A DNA stretch of 64,000 bases. It comes from CAZQBY01 sp964540655 (GTDB taxonomy: Archaea; Altiarchaeota; Altiarchaeia; JAFGQM01). The notes below the pieces were generated by a model that did not search any database, had not been told where the DNA came from, and saw only the letters and a program-made list of their open reading frames with translations. Both the position numbers and the translations under genes were made by a program. The stretch is taken from assembly GCA_964540655.1 (NCBI GenBank), contig CAZINR010000001.1, positions 1-64,000 on the forward strand, given 5' to 3'. Below are positions 13,667 to 22,005 of this stretch, piece by piece; the first letter of the stretch is position 1, and every line of letters begins with the position of its first letter.

Positions 13667-15130
13667 ATGTCCGAACTCCTTCTGATAACGGGGAAGCTCG
13701 CAGAGGAGCAGGTCAGGGAATGCGCGCAGGAACTGGGCGCGGATGTCCTCGCCCTCCCAGTCAGCGTCGCCCAGTTCATCGGCCCCAAATTGGCCAGTTC
13801 CAGGATAAAAGATTTGGGCAAAACATACGGCCGCATAATCTTCCCCGGATTAGTCAGATTCGACGTGTCAAAGGTGGAAAGAGAGGTGGGCATGCCCTGC
13901 TTTAAAGGGCCCAAGCACCCCTGTGACCTCATCGAGGTTCTGAAAAAGGGCCTGCACCTATCCAAGACGCAATCCGCGGACGCCCTGATGGAGAAATCGG
14001 GGGAAGAGGATTACAAAAAGCTGGTTGAAGAGGCTGAAAAATCGCACAAGGGCCTCACGGTCGGCGGACTCAAAGTCGCCGGCGGCCTGCCGCCCCGGAT
14101 AATCGCGGAGATAGTCGACGCCCCCCTCCTCTCCGACGAGCAGCTCACAGAGCGCGCGCAGTATTACCTCAACTCGGGCGCAGACATAATAGACGTGGGC
14201 GCGATAGCCGCGGAAGACAATTCCAAAAGACTGGGGCAAGCTGTCGCTCTTCTCAAAAAGAGGTTCTCCGTTCCGGTGAGCATAGACGCCCTAAACCCGA
14301 AAGAGATAAACGCGGGGATAGGGGCTGGAGCGGAATTGGTGCTCAGCCTGTGCGGCAGGAATATGGAGCAAGTCACAAAATCCGATGATGTCGCTTATGT
14401 GGTCATCGCAGAGGAGGACGAAGACCTGCGTGACAATATAAGGCGCGCGCAGGAGCTCGGCTTCAAGAACCTCATAGCCGACCCCATACTCGCCCCCCCG
14501 TTTAGAATAGCGCGGTCTCTGGCTGAATATCGCTCATTCGCCCAGGCCCCAGGCATGCCCCTCCTGATGGGCATAGGCAACGTCACCGAGATGATGGATG
14601 TGGACTCTCCGGGCGTGAACGGCCTTCTGGCCGCTATAGCCGTAGAGCTGGATGTCTCCCTGATGCTGACTACAGAGAACAGCCACAAGACCCGCAATTC
14701 GGTAAGGGAGCTGAAGCGGGCAATAAAGCTGATGTTCCTGGCGAGGTCCAAGGGAACCCTTCCCAAGGACCTGGGCTTCGACCTCCTTCTCGCCAAGGGC
14801 AAGGGGGAGGGCCTGTCTTTTGATTTGGGAGATGCAAAGGTGATGCAGGTTCTCGACAGCAGCCAGGGCTTCAGACCCGACCCGAAGGGCCATTTCAACG
14901 TCTTCGTGGACTTCGGTAAAAACAAGATAATCGCCGCCCATTTCAAGGACGATTTCGACCGGGTCTTGTCGGGAGACAGCGCCGAGGCCTTATCAAAAGA
15001 GATAATAGACAAAGGCTTGGTATCTGACCTAAACCATGCCGCTTATCTGGGCAGGGAGCTGCAGAAGGCGGAACTTTGCCTCAAACTGGGCCGCGGGTAC
15101 GTTCAGGACGACGATTTGCCCGGCTTGTGA
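13667..15130 (+). CDS. Dihydropteroate synthase-related protein
   Basis: 487 residues from the ATG at 13667; an upstream in-frame Met would add an unrelated segment crossing the ribD promoter. The N-terminal domain (MSELLLITGKLAEEQVRECA) is followed by a DHPS-like TIM barrel (YYLNSGADIIDVGAIAAED, PVSIDALNPKEINAGIGAG, LLMGIGNVTEMMDVDSPG). The family is archaeal and linked to pterin synthesis, in line with the H4MPT-type C1 enzymes nearby, but its reaction is not firmly established. It is transcribed divergently from ribD. The last 28 bp overlap a small membrane protein gene on the other strand. Confidence 0.88.
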   Translation: MSELLLITGKLAEEQVRECAQELGADVLALPVSVAQFIGPKLASSRIKDLGKTYGRIIFPGLVRFDVSKVEREVGMPCFKGPKHPCDLIEVLKKGLHLSKTQSADALMEKSGEEDYKKLVEEAEKSHKGLTVGGLKVAGGLPPRIIAEIVDAPLLSDEQLTERAQYYLNSGADIIDVGAIAAEDNSKRLGQAVALLKKRFSVPVSIDALNPKEINAGIGAGAELVLSLCGRNMEQVTKSDDVAYVVIAEEDEDLRDNIRRAQELGFKNLIADPILAPPFRIARSLAEYRSFAQAPGMPLLMGIGNVTEMMDVDSPGVNGLLAAIAVELDVSLMLTTENSHKTRNSVRELKRAIKLMFLARSKGTLPKDLGFDLLLAKGKGEGLSFDLGDAKVMQVLDSSQGFRPDPKGHFNVFVDFGKNKIIAAHFKDDFDRVLSGDSAEALSKEIIDKGLVSDLNHAAYLGRELQKAELCLKLGRGYVQDDDLPGL

Positions 15131-15408
15131 ACTATGGTAGACTTCTCTATGAGCATTATGCCCATTATGACTGCTATCGCGAGTATCAGCATCACACTTG
15201 CGTTGATAACTGTGGTGGGCCATCCGACCACCGTCCCATAAATCAGTATGGACATTATGGCCCCTATAAGTACAAGAACATAGACCAGTTCTAGGACCTT
15301 CTTGTGGGCGTGGGGAAGCTCGAAGTGCAACGGGTCGGGGAGCTTGCTGAATGACTCTTTCACCGCGTCGTTGAGGGTCCCCTTCTCCCTTCTAGACTTT
15401 AGAACCAT
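15103..15408 (-). CDS. Small two-helix membrane protein
   Basis: About 101 residues from the ATG at 15406-15408; a GTG 9 bp upstream is possible. An amphipathic basic N-terminus (KSRREKGTLNDAVKESFSKL) precedes two membrane helices (about 43-62 and 69-90) and a short basic tail. No family recognised. The start overlaps the end of ilvE upstream, suggesting co-translation with it. The 3' end overlaps the 3' end of the convergent DHPS-related gene by 28 bp. Confidence 0.65.
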   Translation of the reverse strand: MVLKSRREKGTLNDAVKESFSKLPDPLHFELPHAHKKVLELVYVLVLIGAIMSILIYGTVVGWPTTVINASVMLILAIAVIMGIMLIEKSTIVHKPGKSSS

Positions 15409-16270
15409 CCTTCTCACGAATCTTCTTGAACTCTGCCATCAGCTTTTTTGTCAAATTGCCCGGCTTGCCGTCAGCTATCTTGCGCGCATCGCACTGCACG
15501 ACAGGTATGACCTCTGCCGCCGTCCCGGTCATGAAGGCCTCATCGGCCGTGTAGACGTCGAAGAGTGTGAGGTTCTTTTCCTTGACTTTGACACCCATCT
15601 TCCCCGCCAACTCCATTATGGCGCCTCTGGTTATGCCTATGAGCACCCCGGCACCCGTGGGCGGCGTCCAGAGCTCTCCGTCCTTGACTATGAAGAAGTT
15701 GTCGCCCGTCCCCTCGGCGACATGGCCCAGGCTGTTGAGCATGAGGGCCTCGTCGCATTTGGCGAGATTGGCCTGTATCTTGCCCATTATGTTGTTCAGG
15801 TAATTCAGAGTCTTTGCCTTTATGTCCAGCGCGTCGCAGGCGGTTCTTCTGGTTCCGACGGTAACGACGCATATGCCCTTGTCATACAAATCGCCGTAGA
15901 GCGGGGCGAAATGCTGCGCTATGCATATTATCGTAGGCTTCGGGCACTTCCTCGGGTCGAGGCCCAAATCCCCGACGCCCCTTGTGACTATGAGCCGGAC
16001 ATAGGCGTCCTTCAGATTGTTCTTCCTTATGCTGCTTAGAACGATATCCGCCATCTCCTTCTTGGAGAGAGGGACCTCTAGATTTATAGCCTTGGCACTG
16101 TCATAGAGCCGGTCTATGTGCTGCTTCAGGCGGAAGACGTTGCCGTTGTAGCACCTTATGCCCTCAAAGACGCCGTCGCCGTAGAGCAGGCCGTGGTCGT
16201 AGACCGATATCTTCGCTTCCCCTTTGGGATAGAACTTCCCGTCGATGTAAATGACCTGTTCGGAACTCAT
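15392..16270 (-). CDS. ilvE: Branched-chain amino acid aminotransferase
   Basis: 292 residues of fold-type IV PLP enzymes. GVFEGIRCYNGNVFRLKQHI, then RTACDALDIKAKTLNYLNNI with the PLP-binding Lys, then ALMLNSLGHVAEGTGDNFFI and TGTAAEVIPVVQCDAR are the IlvE motifs. It transfers the amino group between glutamate and branched-chain 2-oxo acids. Length is typical. It overlaps the small membrane protein gene that follows and has an independent promoter region upstream (16271-16306). Confidence 0.95.
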   Translation of the reverse strand: MSSEQVIYIDGKFYPKGEAKISVYDHGLLYGDGVFEGIRCYNGNVFRLKQHIDRLYDSAKAINLEVPLSKKEMADIVLSSIRKNNLKDAYVRLIVTRGVGDLGLDPRKCPKPTIICIAQHFAPLYGDLYDKGICVVTVGTRRTACDALDIKAKTLNYLNNIMGKIQANLAKCDEALMLNSLGHVAEGTGDNFFIVKDGELWTPPTGAGVLIGITRGAIMELAGKMGVKVKEKNLTLFDVYTADEAFMTGTAAEVIPVVQCDARKIADGKPGNLTKKLMAEFKKIREKDGSKV

Positions 16271-16306
16271 TCCGCTATATTTTGGGCTGGGGGTAGAAAA
16301 ATGGGA

Positions 16307-17764
16307 TTATCCCTTCACTGATATCATCGGCTTGACCACAGCGACCTTCTTCGCTATGCCGGCATTGTGCATGACGTCCACGACGCGGTCAACGTCCTTG
16401 TAGGCCCCGGGCGCCTCCTCGGCGACTCCCGCCAAGCTGTGACCCCTGATGATGATGCCCTTCTTGGCCAGCTCTTGGACGAGCTTCTCGCCCCTCCATT
16501 TCCCCTTGGCCTGCTTGCGGGACATGGCCCGCCCGGCCCCGTGACACGAGCTGCCCCACGTTTCGGCCATGCCCTGCTCGGTGCCGCGGAGTATGTAGGA
16601 ATGAGTGCCCATAGTGCCGCCTATCAGAACGGGCTGCCCCACTTTGCGGTAGGCCTTCGGGACCTCCTCCCTGCCGGGCCCGAATGCGCGCGTGCTGCCC
16701 TTCCTGAGAATGACAAGCTCTTTGGTTTCCCCATCGATTTCGTGCTCTTCCAGCTTTGCGGTGTTGTGTCCGATGTCGTAGAGCATCCGGACGTCCTGCT
16801 CGTCCGTGCCCATGGCCTTTTTCACCGCCTTTCTGGTCAGATGCGCTATCGCCTGCCGGTTGGCGAAGGCCATGTTTATTCCGCAGTTGACCGCGGAGAA
16901 ATACTTCTGGCCCTCATCACTGCTGAAGGGCGCAGAGACCAGCTCCTTTTCGCGGATGGGGATATTGTACTTCTTGCTGGCCTTCTCCAGGACCTTGAGG
17001 TAATCCGAACCTATCTGGTGCCCAAGCGCCCGTGAGCCGCAGTGGATGGAAATCAGCACCTGCCCTTCTTCCAGGCCGTAGGCTCCGGCCGCCTTCTCAT
17101 CGAATATCCTGTCCACATATTGGACCTCCAGATAGTGATTGCCGCTGCCGAGCGTGCCCACCTGCTTGAATTGGCGCTGCTTAGCCTGTCGGCTGACGTT
17201 ATCAGGCTTGGCCCCCTTGACCTTGCCGCACTCTTCCGTGTATTCTAAATCCTCTTTGAAACCATAACCCTGGTCGACGACGTACTCCGCGCCCCTGACA
17301 AGAACCTCGTCTATCTGGTCTACTGATAGCCTGATGTCTCCGGTGGAACCAAGACCTGCTGGTACTGTGTCGAACAAGGAATCGGCGAGTTCTTTCTTCC
17401 TTTTCTCAACCTCTTCGCGCGTTAAACCAGTCTTGAGTGTCCTGACGCCGCAGTTGCAGTCGAAACCGACTCCGGCAACACTAATAACACCAGTCTCGGT
17501 GTCGAACGCCCCGACCCCCCCTATCGGGAACCCGTAGCCTGGATGGACGTCGCTCATCGCCAGGCTGGCCTTCTGTATGCCGGGGAGGCACGCCACGTTG
17601 ACTATCTGCTTTAGGGCGTTCCAGTCCTTGCCCGCGCGCACGTCGGCCACGAGGTGGTCGATGATGGCCGTGTCACCGTATATCCTGCCCGGCACCAGCA
17701 TCTCGCCCTTCTTCGGCACCTCCCAGCGGTAGTCGTCTATCTGTTTGACCTCTATCTCATCCAT
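16307..17764 (-). CDS. rtcB: RNA-splicing ligase RtcB
   Basis: 485 residues. RtcB seals 2',3'-cyclic phosphate and 5'-OH RNA ends, as after tRNA intron removal, using GTP and Mn2+. The metal-binding Cys is in GVGFDCNCGVRTLKTG. LGSGNHYLEVQ, ISIHCGSRALGHQI and GTMGTHSYILRGT are conserved His-containing motifs, and HGAGRAMSRKQA is the guanylate-attachment His region. Length matches. It is the last gene of a minus-strand operon with archease (9 bp upstream), the Lon-like ATPase, dnaG and yggU. No intein is present. Confidence 0.97.
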   Translation of the reverse strand: MDEIEVKQIDDYRWEVPKKGEMLVPGRIYGDTAIIDHLVADVRAGKDWNALKQIVNVACLPGIQKASLAMSDVHPGYGFPIGGVGAFDTETGVISVAGVGFDCNCGVRTLKTGLTREEVEKRKKELADSLFDTVPAGLGSTGDIRLSVDQIDEVLVRGAEYVVDQGYGFKEDLEYTEECGKVKGAKPDNVSRQAKQRQFKQVGTLGSGNHYLEVQYVDRIFDEKAAGAYGLEEGQVLISIHCGSRALGHQIGSDYLKVLEKASKKYNIPIREKELVSAPFSSDEGQKYFSAVNCGINMAFANRQAIAHLTRKAVKKAMGTDEQDVRMLYDIGHNTAKLEEHEIDGETKELVILRKGSTRAFGPGREEVPKAYRKVGQPVLIGGTMGTHSYILRGTEQGMAETWGSSCHGAGRAMSRKQAKGKWRGEKLVQELAKKGIIIRGHSLAGVAEEAPGAYKDVDRVVDVMHNAGIAKKVAVVKPMISVKG

Positions 17765-17773
17765 GATGTTGAA

Positions 17774-18196
17774 TCAAATGTCCAGCACGCACTGTACGTG
17801 GTGCTTGCCGCTGTCCGTCCAGCACTTCAAGCCCGAATAAGTGGCTGCTTTGACTTCCGTTTTCACGTTATGCCCTTCCGGATTCAGCCTCTCCCCCCAT
17901 GCTTCGGCCTTAAGCTTGCACTCCTTCTTCGACGCGTCTATATGTACCCTGAACCTCGAGAAAACCATGCCCTCTGTGTCCACCTTCGCCAGAAGGGCGT
18001 TCAAGAACTCGACGAAAAGCGAGTCGACACTATCGGCAGAGACGCTTACTTCTATTTTCTTAGCTGGCTTCACCCTCGCTATGTCTACCATCTGGTTGAA
18101 CATGGCCTTGGCGCCTTCCTCGAAGGCTTGCCCTAGGGTGTCCGCATTGGCCAGTATCCCCACATCTGCCTCATGCTCTAGATATTCAAAAGCCAT
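17774..18196 (-). CDS. Archease (RtcB cofactor)
   Basis: 140 residues beginning MAFEYLEHEADVGILANADT; HEADVGI with the conserved acidic residues is the archease metal site. DSVDSLFVEFLNALLAKVDT and the VKAATYSGLK segment near the C-terminus are also diagnostic. Archease stimulates RtcB guanylylation and turnover. It lies directly ahead of rtcB with a 9-bp gap, the usual arrangement, so the two are surely co-transcribed. Confidence 0.95.
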   Translation of the reverse strand: MAFEYLEHEADVGILANADTLGQAFEEGAKAMFNQMVDIARVKPAKKIEVSVSADSVDSLFVEFLNALLAKVDTEGMVFSRFRVHIDASKKECKLKAEAWGERLNPEGHNVKTEVKAATYSGLKCWTDSGKHHVQCVLDI

Positions 18197-18205
18197 TAGA
18201 TTGAA

Positions 18206-19666
18206 TCACACGTAACCGGTCGCCTTTTTTTCCTCTGAGACCAAATGCCCGCTCACGTGGTCCTTGGACTTGCCTTTCCAGACGCTGCCGTACTTGTCGA
18301 CAAGCTGCTGCTCCACGCTGCGCGCGTTCTTTACCGCCTCCTTGATGTGCCTGGCCTCGATGAGGCTCGCCTCCTCCATCTTGGCCACATCCCCGGCCAG
18401 CCGTATGACGCCACCCAGGTCGCGGAGTCTCAATGTCAGGGCGTTCTTCGTGTCGTCAATCTCCTCGGCCCTCCGCTCACCCTCCTTTATCAGCTCTTTC
18501 ACGGCCCCGCGCGTGCCGTGGGCTATCTTGGTGTCTATCAGGACCTCCTGGGCGAAGAACTGTGCAATCCTCTCCACGTTCTCCTTGGTCTTCGGCATGG
18601 TGGTGTCCAGCAGCACCTCGTATCCTGCGCCGAGTATCCTGGACCTGAGCGGTGGCAGTATCCCACCCAATTCGTTGATGTTGCAGGCGCCCATGAATAT
18701 GAAGTCGCATGGCACTCGAGTCACCTTCACCGCGGCTCCCGAGGACGTAGGGTTCATGCCGCTTATGGGGAAGTGCTTGTCCTGCATTGCCGTGAGTATG
18801 TGGTGCTGGAGGTTCTCCAGCTGCGGCAGCTCGTCTATGAACAGCACCCCCTCATGCGCCTCGTGTATGGCCCCCGCGACTACCCTCTCATAGGGCAGAA
18901 GCCCCCCGGCCTCCGGCATGCCCCCCCAGGGGTCATGTCTTACATCCCCGAGCAGCTCCGTTTCCGAGGCCCCGGTCGCCTGCACGAAACTGTTCCTTTT
19001 GAGCGGGACCAGAACCTTGCTCTGCTTTATCTTGTCCAGCTTGTTGAGGACCTTGAAGGCGTCGTTGTCTATTATGCGGACCTTCTTGGAGTCCACGGCC
19101 TGGTATATTATTATCTCTTCCTTCCCGCTCTTGTCGGTGCGCGTGACATGCACCTCCTCTTCGGGATATTCGCACATCTCCACATTGAACACCTGAGAGA
19201 GCAAATCGGAGAACGGAGACCGGCTGACGCTGTCTCCCACCTTGACCTCTTTGCATGAAGGGCAGATGTCTTCTTCCGCAGAGCTCATCTTCCCGCAGTG
19301 AGTGCACCTGAAGCCCAGCCGCTCCGAGACGTCTTCAGGCACTTTCTCAGGTCCTACGACCTTCCCTTTCGCCTTCTTCTCCATGCTCTTCTGCTTCTTC
19401 AGATCGTCGGAATCCCTCACGAAGATGAACGGCCTCTCAGCGTTCTTGGGGTTATGCGCCACAACAATCTCCTGCCTGGGTTTCGGGAGATGGTAGGCCA
19501 GAGCGCGGGCGATCATGCTCTTCCCTATGCCTGGCGGACCTACAAGAAGGAGATGCCTTTTCTGCTTTGCCGCGATTCGAGCTATCCCGACCGCCTTGTC
19601 CTGGCCGATGACCATGTCCAGGGGGTCCCTGGGAAGCTCTACCTGCGAAGTGTCCTCAAAGTCCAT
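18206..19666 (-). CDS. LonB-like AAA+ ATPase without protease domain, with zinc ribbon insert
   Basis: 486 residues. The AAA+ core is clear: Walker A LLLVGPPGIGKSMIARALAY (residues about 37-56), Walker B GVLFIDELPQ, and sensor/arginine-finger region FMGACNINELGGILPPLRSR. It closely resembles archaeal LonB in these parts. In LonB the space between Walker A and B holds two membrane helices; here it holds a zinc ribbon (CTHC-x11-CPSC, about 119-137) and no membrane segment. The protein ends shortly after the alpha-helical lid (LIEARHIKEAVKNARSVEQQ), so the Ser-Lys protease domain is absent. It lies 9 bp upstream of archease and downstream of dnaG, implying a role in RNA processing rather than proteolysis. 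Confidence 0.75.
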   Translation of the reverse strand: MDFEDTSQVELPRDPLDMVIGQDKAVGIARIAAKQKRHLLLVGPPGIGKSMIARALAYHLPKPRQEIVVAHNPKNAERPFIFVRDSDDLKKQKSMEKKAKGKVVGPEKVPEDVSERLGFRCTHCGKMSSAEEDICPSCKEVKVGDSVSRSPFSDLLSQVFNVEMCEYPEEEVHVTRTDKSGKEEIIIYQAVDSKKVRIIDNDAFKVLNKLDKIKQSKVLVPLKRNSFVQATGASETELLGDVRHDPWGGMPEAGGLLPYERVVAGAIHEAHEGVLFIDELPQLENLQHHILTAMQDKHFPISGMNPTSSGAAVKVTRVPCDFIFMGACNINELGGILPPLRSRILGAGYEVLLDTTMPKTKENVERIAQFFAQEVLIDTKIAHGTRGAVKELIKEGERRAEEIDDTKNALTLRLRDLGGVIRLAGDVAKMEEASLIEARHIKEAVKNARSVEQQLVDKYGSVWKGKSKDHVSGHLVSEEKKATGYV

Positions 19667-19718
19667 CTGAAAACCCCACAGGTAATTATCCTGTGGTCTA
19701 AGGAAAACCTTTAGGCCT

Positions 19719-21035
19719 TCAGAACTTCGTGACTATTATCTTGTCCTTCGGAGCTTTGAGATTACCGGCAGTCGTTATGCCCACCAGATATTTGCAGCCC
19801 TTGGCCAGCTCAAGTATCTCGTTGGTTATTATGTCATCGATTACCAGCGCATTGGCCTTCTTCAGGTCCTTTTCCTTCTTGAGGGCGTCCAGGCTGACCT
19901 TCTTGATGTCCTTGAACTTGTCGTCAAGCAGAAGCGCCTCGTTCTTTATGTCGCTCAGCTTCTCGAGCAGCATGCCGGATTCCGAAGGCTTTTTGGCTTC
20001 CTCCGCGCTCCCGGAAGCTGAGCTGCCCCGCGAGGGCCTGCTTCTCGAAGGCCGGTCCTTCTCGGATGAGCGGCTGCTCCTCTTCCTCGAGCTGTCCCGG
20101 CTGCTCCTCTTCCTCGAGCTGCTCTTGGACCTGGACGAGCTCTTCCTGTCGGAGCGCTCCTTGCGCGAGTCCCGGTCTGAAGAGGGCGGCTTACTCGAAC
20201 CGCCGCCTTCCATCTCCTTGAAGACCTCATCGGCCGGCTTCTTCCTTCGCAGGGCCATTATCACATCCTTCCTGCTAAGGCCCTCGACTTCACGCCCGGG
20301 CGGCGCCTTGGCGATGCTCTCGATTTTAATCCCGGCATTCCTCAGGGATTTGAGTATCAACTCTCCGCCGCGGTCTCCGTCAACGAATGCCGTGACCGAC
20401 TTGCCCCTTGCCACATCCGTTATCTCGTTCGGTATCTTTATTCCGCCCACGGCCACCCCGTTCTTTATTCCGTTCCTCAGGAGGTTCAGAACGTCGGCTC
20501 TGCCCTCCACGATTATTATGTTGTCGCTGCTCTCCACAGCAGGACCGGCGTCCAAGCCCTTCACTGTGGTTATGTGGCCTCCGCGTATATCCTCCCTCAG
20601 CTCCTCGCTTATCTCCTTGGCGTCCGGGAGTTCGGTCGACATGAAGGTCTTCAGTATCTCCCTCGCCCGGTCGACTATGTCCTTCCTTTTTTCCTCTCTG
20701 ACGTCCTCAACGAGGCTTATCTTGAACGTGGCATCGCAAGGGCCTATCCTGCTTATGGTCTCCACAGCGGCTGCGATTATGGATGTCGCAACCATGTCAA
20801 GGCTGGAAGGTATGGTCACTTTGACCTGGGTTTTGCCCCCTTTGCCCTTCAGGGTGGCATCTATCCTGCCTATCCTGCCGGACTTCTGCAATTCTCTCAA
20901 ATCCAAATCTTCCCCTAAAAGCCCCTCGGTCTGTCCGAATATAGCCCCGATAAGGTCGGGCTTCTCGACAAGTCCGTTGGCTTCCGCTTCAGCGTGTATT
21001 ACGTATTTTATTATATCCACAGGTGCTTTGCTCAT
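19719..21035 (-). CDS. dnaG: Archaeal DnaG primase-like protein with RS-rich linker
   Basis: 438 residues. The N-terminal archaeal DnaG domain (KYVIHAEAEANGLVEKPDLI) leads to a TOPRIM core with NIIIVEGRADVLNLLRNGIK and AFVDGDRGGELILKSL. The C-terminal domain resumes at about residue 355 (LLEKLSDIKNEALLLDDKFK). In archaea DnaG is a core exosome-associated RNA-binding protein, and also has primase activity in vitro. Residues about 277-350 are almost entirely Ser, Arg, Lys and Asp (many RS and SR dipeptides), an uncommon linker. The operon context (yggU upstream; Lon-like ATPase, archease, rtcB downstream) fits an RNA role. Confidence 0.93.
   Translation of the reverse strand: MSKAPVDIIKYVIHAEAEANGLVEKPDLIGAIFGQTEGLLGEDLDLRELQKSGRIGRIDATLKGKGGKTQVKVTIPSSLDMVATSIIAAAVETISRIGPCDATFKISLVEDVREEKRKDIVDRAREILKTFMSTELPDAKEISEELREDIRGGHITTVKGLDAGPAVESSDNIIIVEGRADVLNLLRNGIKNGVAVGGIKIPNEITDVARGKSVTAFVDGDRGGELILKSLRNAGIKIESIAKAPPGREVEGLSRKDVIMALRRKKPADEVFKEMEGGGSSKPPSSDRDSRKERSDRKSSSRSKSSSRKRSSRDSSRKRSSRSSEKDRPSRSRPSRGSSASGSAEEAKKPSESGMLLEKLSDIKNEALLLDDKFKDIKKVSLDALKKEKDLKKANALVIDDIITNEILELAKGCKYLVGITTAGNLKAPKDKIIVTKF
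20071..20121. repeat. 27-bp tandem repeat encoding part of the DnaG RS-rich linker
   Basis: A 24-base identical segment starting CGGCTGCTCCTCTTCCTCGA occurs at 20071-20094 and again at 20098-20121, a 27-bp period that corresponds to nine codons. On the coding strand it specifies repeated SRKRSSR-type units. Identity at the DNA level shows a recent duplication inside the RS-rich linker, so the linker is growing by slippage or unequal exchange. Confidence 0.85.
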
Positions 21036-21048
21036 TTTGATTTCTCCT

Positions 21049-21351
21049 TTAAAGTGTCTTTTGTTTTTTCAATGTGTCCGACACTTCTTTCAGGGTTGCG
21101 CCGAGAATCAGGATTTGCTTATCCCTGGACTTCGCACCAGTTGACAAGACGACTTCCTTCCCGAAAAGGGAATTGAAAAAATCTAACAACGAACGATTGG
21201 CCCTGCCTTTATCCGCGGGCTCTGACGTCTTGAACCTGATTGATTTTTTCCAGTTATCATATCCATCGAGAGCGGTCTTGGAAGCGCCGGGCACGACCCG
21301 GAGCCTCATCACCACCCCATCCTCGACTTCCCTTAAAGCATCAAACATCAT
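21049..21351 (-). CDS. DUF167 / YggU family protein
   Basis: About 100 residues from the ATG at 21349-21351; a TTG start three codons earlier is possible. MRLRVVPGASKTALDGYDNW, then the characteristic SEPADKGRANRSLLDFFNSL and EVVLSTGAKSRDKQILILGA identify the DUF167 fold. The biochemical function is unknown. It is 13 bp upstream of dnaG and thus the first recognised gene of the RNA-processing operon. Archaeal DUF167 genes are often found near translation or RNA genes. Confidence 0.88.
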   Translation of the reverse strand: MMFDALREVEDGVVMRLRVVPGASKTALDGYDNWKKSIRFKTSEPADKGRANRSLLDFFNSLFGKEVVLSTGAKSRDKQILILGATLKEVSDTLKKQKTL

Positions 21352-21602
21352 AAAGCGCAAAAAGCGCCGTTAGCTTGATGCCTCCCGTAAATCCCGATCT
21401 CATCGTGCGCGAACGCGCTCTTGACCGAGTTGACCCTCGGGAGGCTGTATCGCACCGTGTTGTGAATCCTTCATCTTTATACGCAGCAGAAATCAGGATT
21501 ACGCCCCAATGCGATGTTTAAATTGCGGTTAGTGCTTTAAAAAGGGATATTTAAGGCAAAATCACTAAATAAATTTTAAATAACCCTCCCAGTAACATAA
21601 AT
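21352..21602. other. Intergenic region with a possible 33-residue minus-strand ORF
   Basis: About 250 bp lacking a confident gene. On the minus strand a GTG-started ORF (about 21348-21452) reads VRYSLPRVNSVKSAFAHDEI and ends in TGA overlapping the yggU start. Its composition looks protein-like, and it may be a small leader gene or the remnant of a longer gene, but no homology is recognised. The right part (21540-21600) is AT-rich; TTTTAAATA at about 21574-21582 is a TATA candidate for the gene at 21603, placing its transcription start at or next to the ATG (leaderless). Confidence 0.3.
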
Positions 21603-21998
21603 ATGAATAAAATCATCGCTGCGTTTATCATATTCTTAATCATCATAGCTTTGCTTGTTCTACTCATCCCGACCCCTTTAAATAACAAAGATGCAGTGGC
21701 CTTTACTATGAAAGACGTATCTGGCAATAAGACGATAATGTCCAAACTCCCATTAGATGCTGCATCGGCAAGGAGTGTAGCAGAAGAGGTCATAACCGTG
21801 ATGGATCAGCCAGATTATAGGTGGGAATGCTTGCTTTTTGATTCCGCAGAAAAAAGAGTTGATGCACGAAACGGGAAGGAATTTTGGTCAGTCGGGTTTA
21901 GATGTAACGATGAATGTAACACTAAGTTTATTAATTGTGCGGCAGCAGTAATGATTGAAGAAAAAACTCGCGAAGTGTCAGTCGCCTTTCCAGACTGA
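21603..21998 (+). CDS. Orphan membrane-anchored protein, AT-rich
   Basis: 131 residues. One N-terminal hydrophobic helix (residues 4-24, MNKIIAAFIIFLIIIALLVL) precedes an exported domain of about 105 residues containing four cysteines, three in the segment FRCNDECNTKFINC, which may form disulfides. The topology implies the domain is outside the membrane. No family recognised. The gene is clearly more AT-rich than its neighbours and has its own TATA element, consistent with recent acquisition. It is convergent with the JAMM peptidase gene. Confidence 0.7.
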   Translation: MNKIIAAFIIFLIIIALLVLLIPTPLNNKDAVAFTMKDVSGNKTIMSKLPLDAASARSVAEEVITVMDQPDYRWECLLFDSAEKRVDARNGKEFWSVGFRCNDECNTKFINCAAAVMIEEKTREVSVAFPD

Positions 21999-22005
21999 TT
22001 CTCCT

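Noticed and set aside
13531..13965. A longer RibD starting near 13965
   Set aside because: The additional sequence has no homology and would run through the divergent promoter and into the DHPS-related gene on the other strand; the GTG at 13530 gives a normal RibD N-terminus.
21352..21452. A 33-residue ORF upstream of yggU as a confident gene
   Set aside because: Only a GTG start, no homology, no evidence beyond an overlap with yggU. Reported only as part of the intergenic region.
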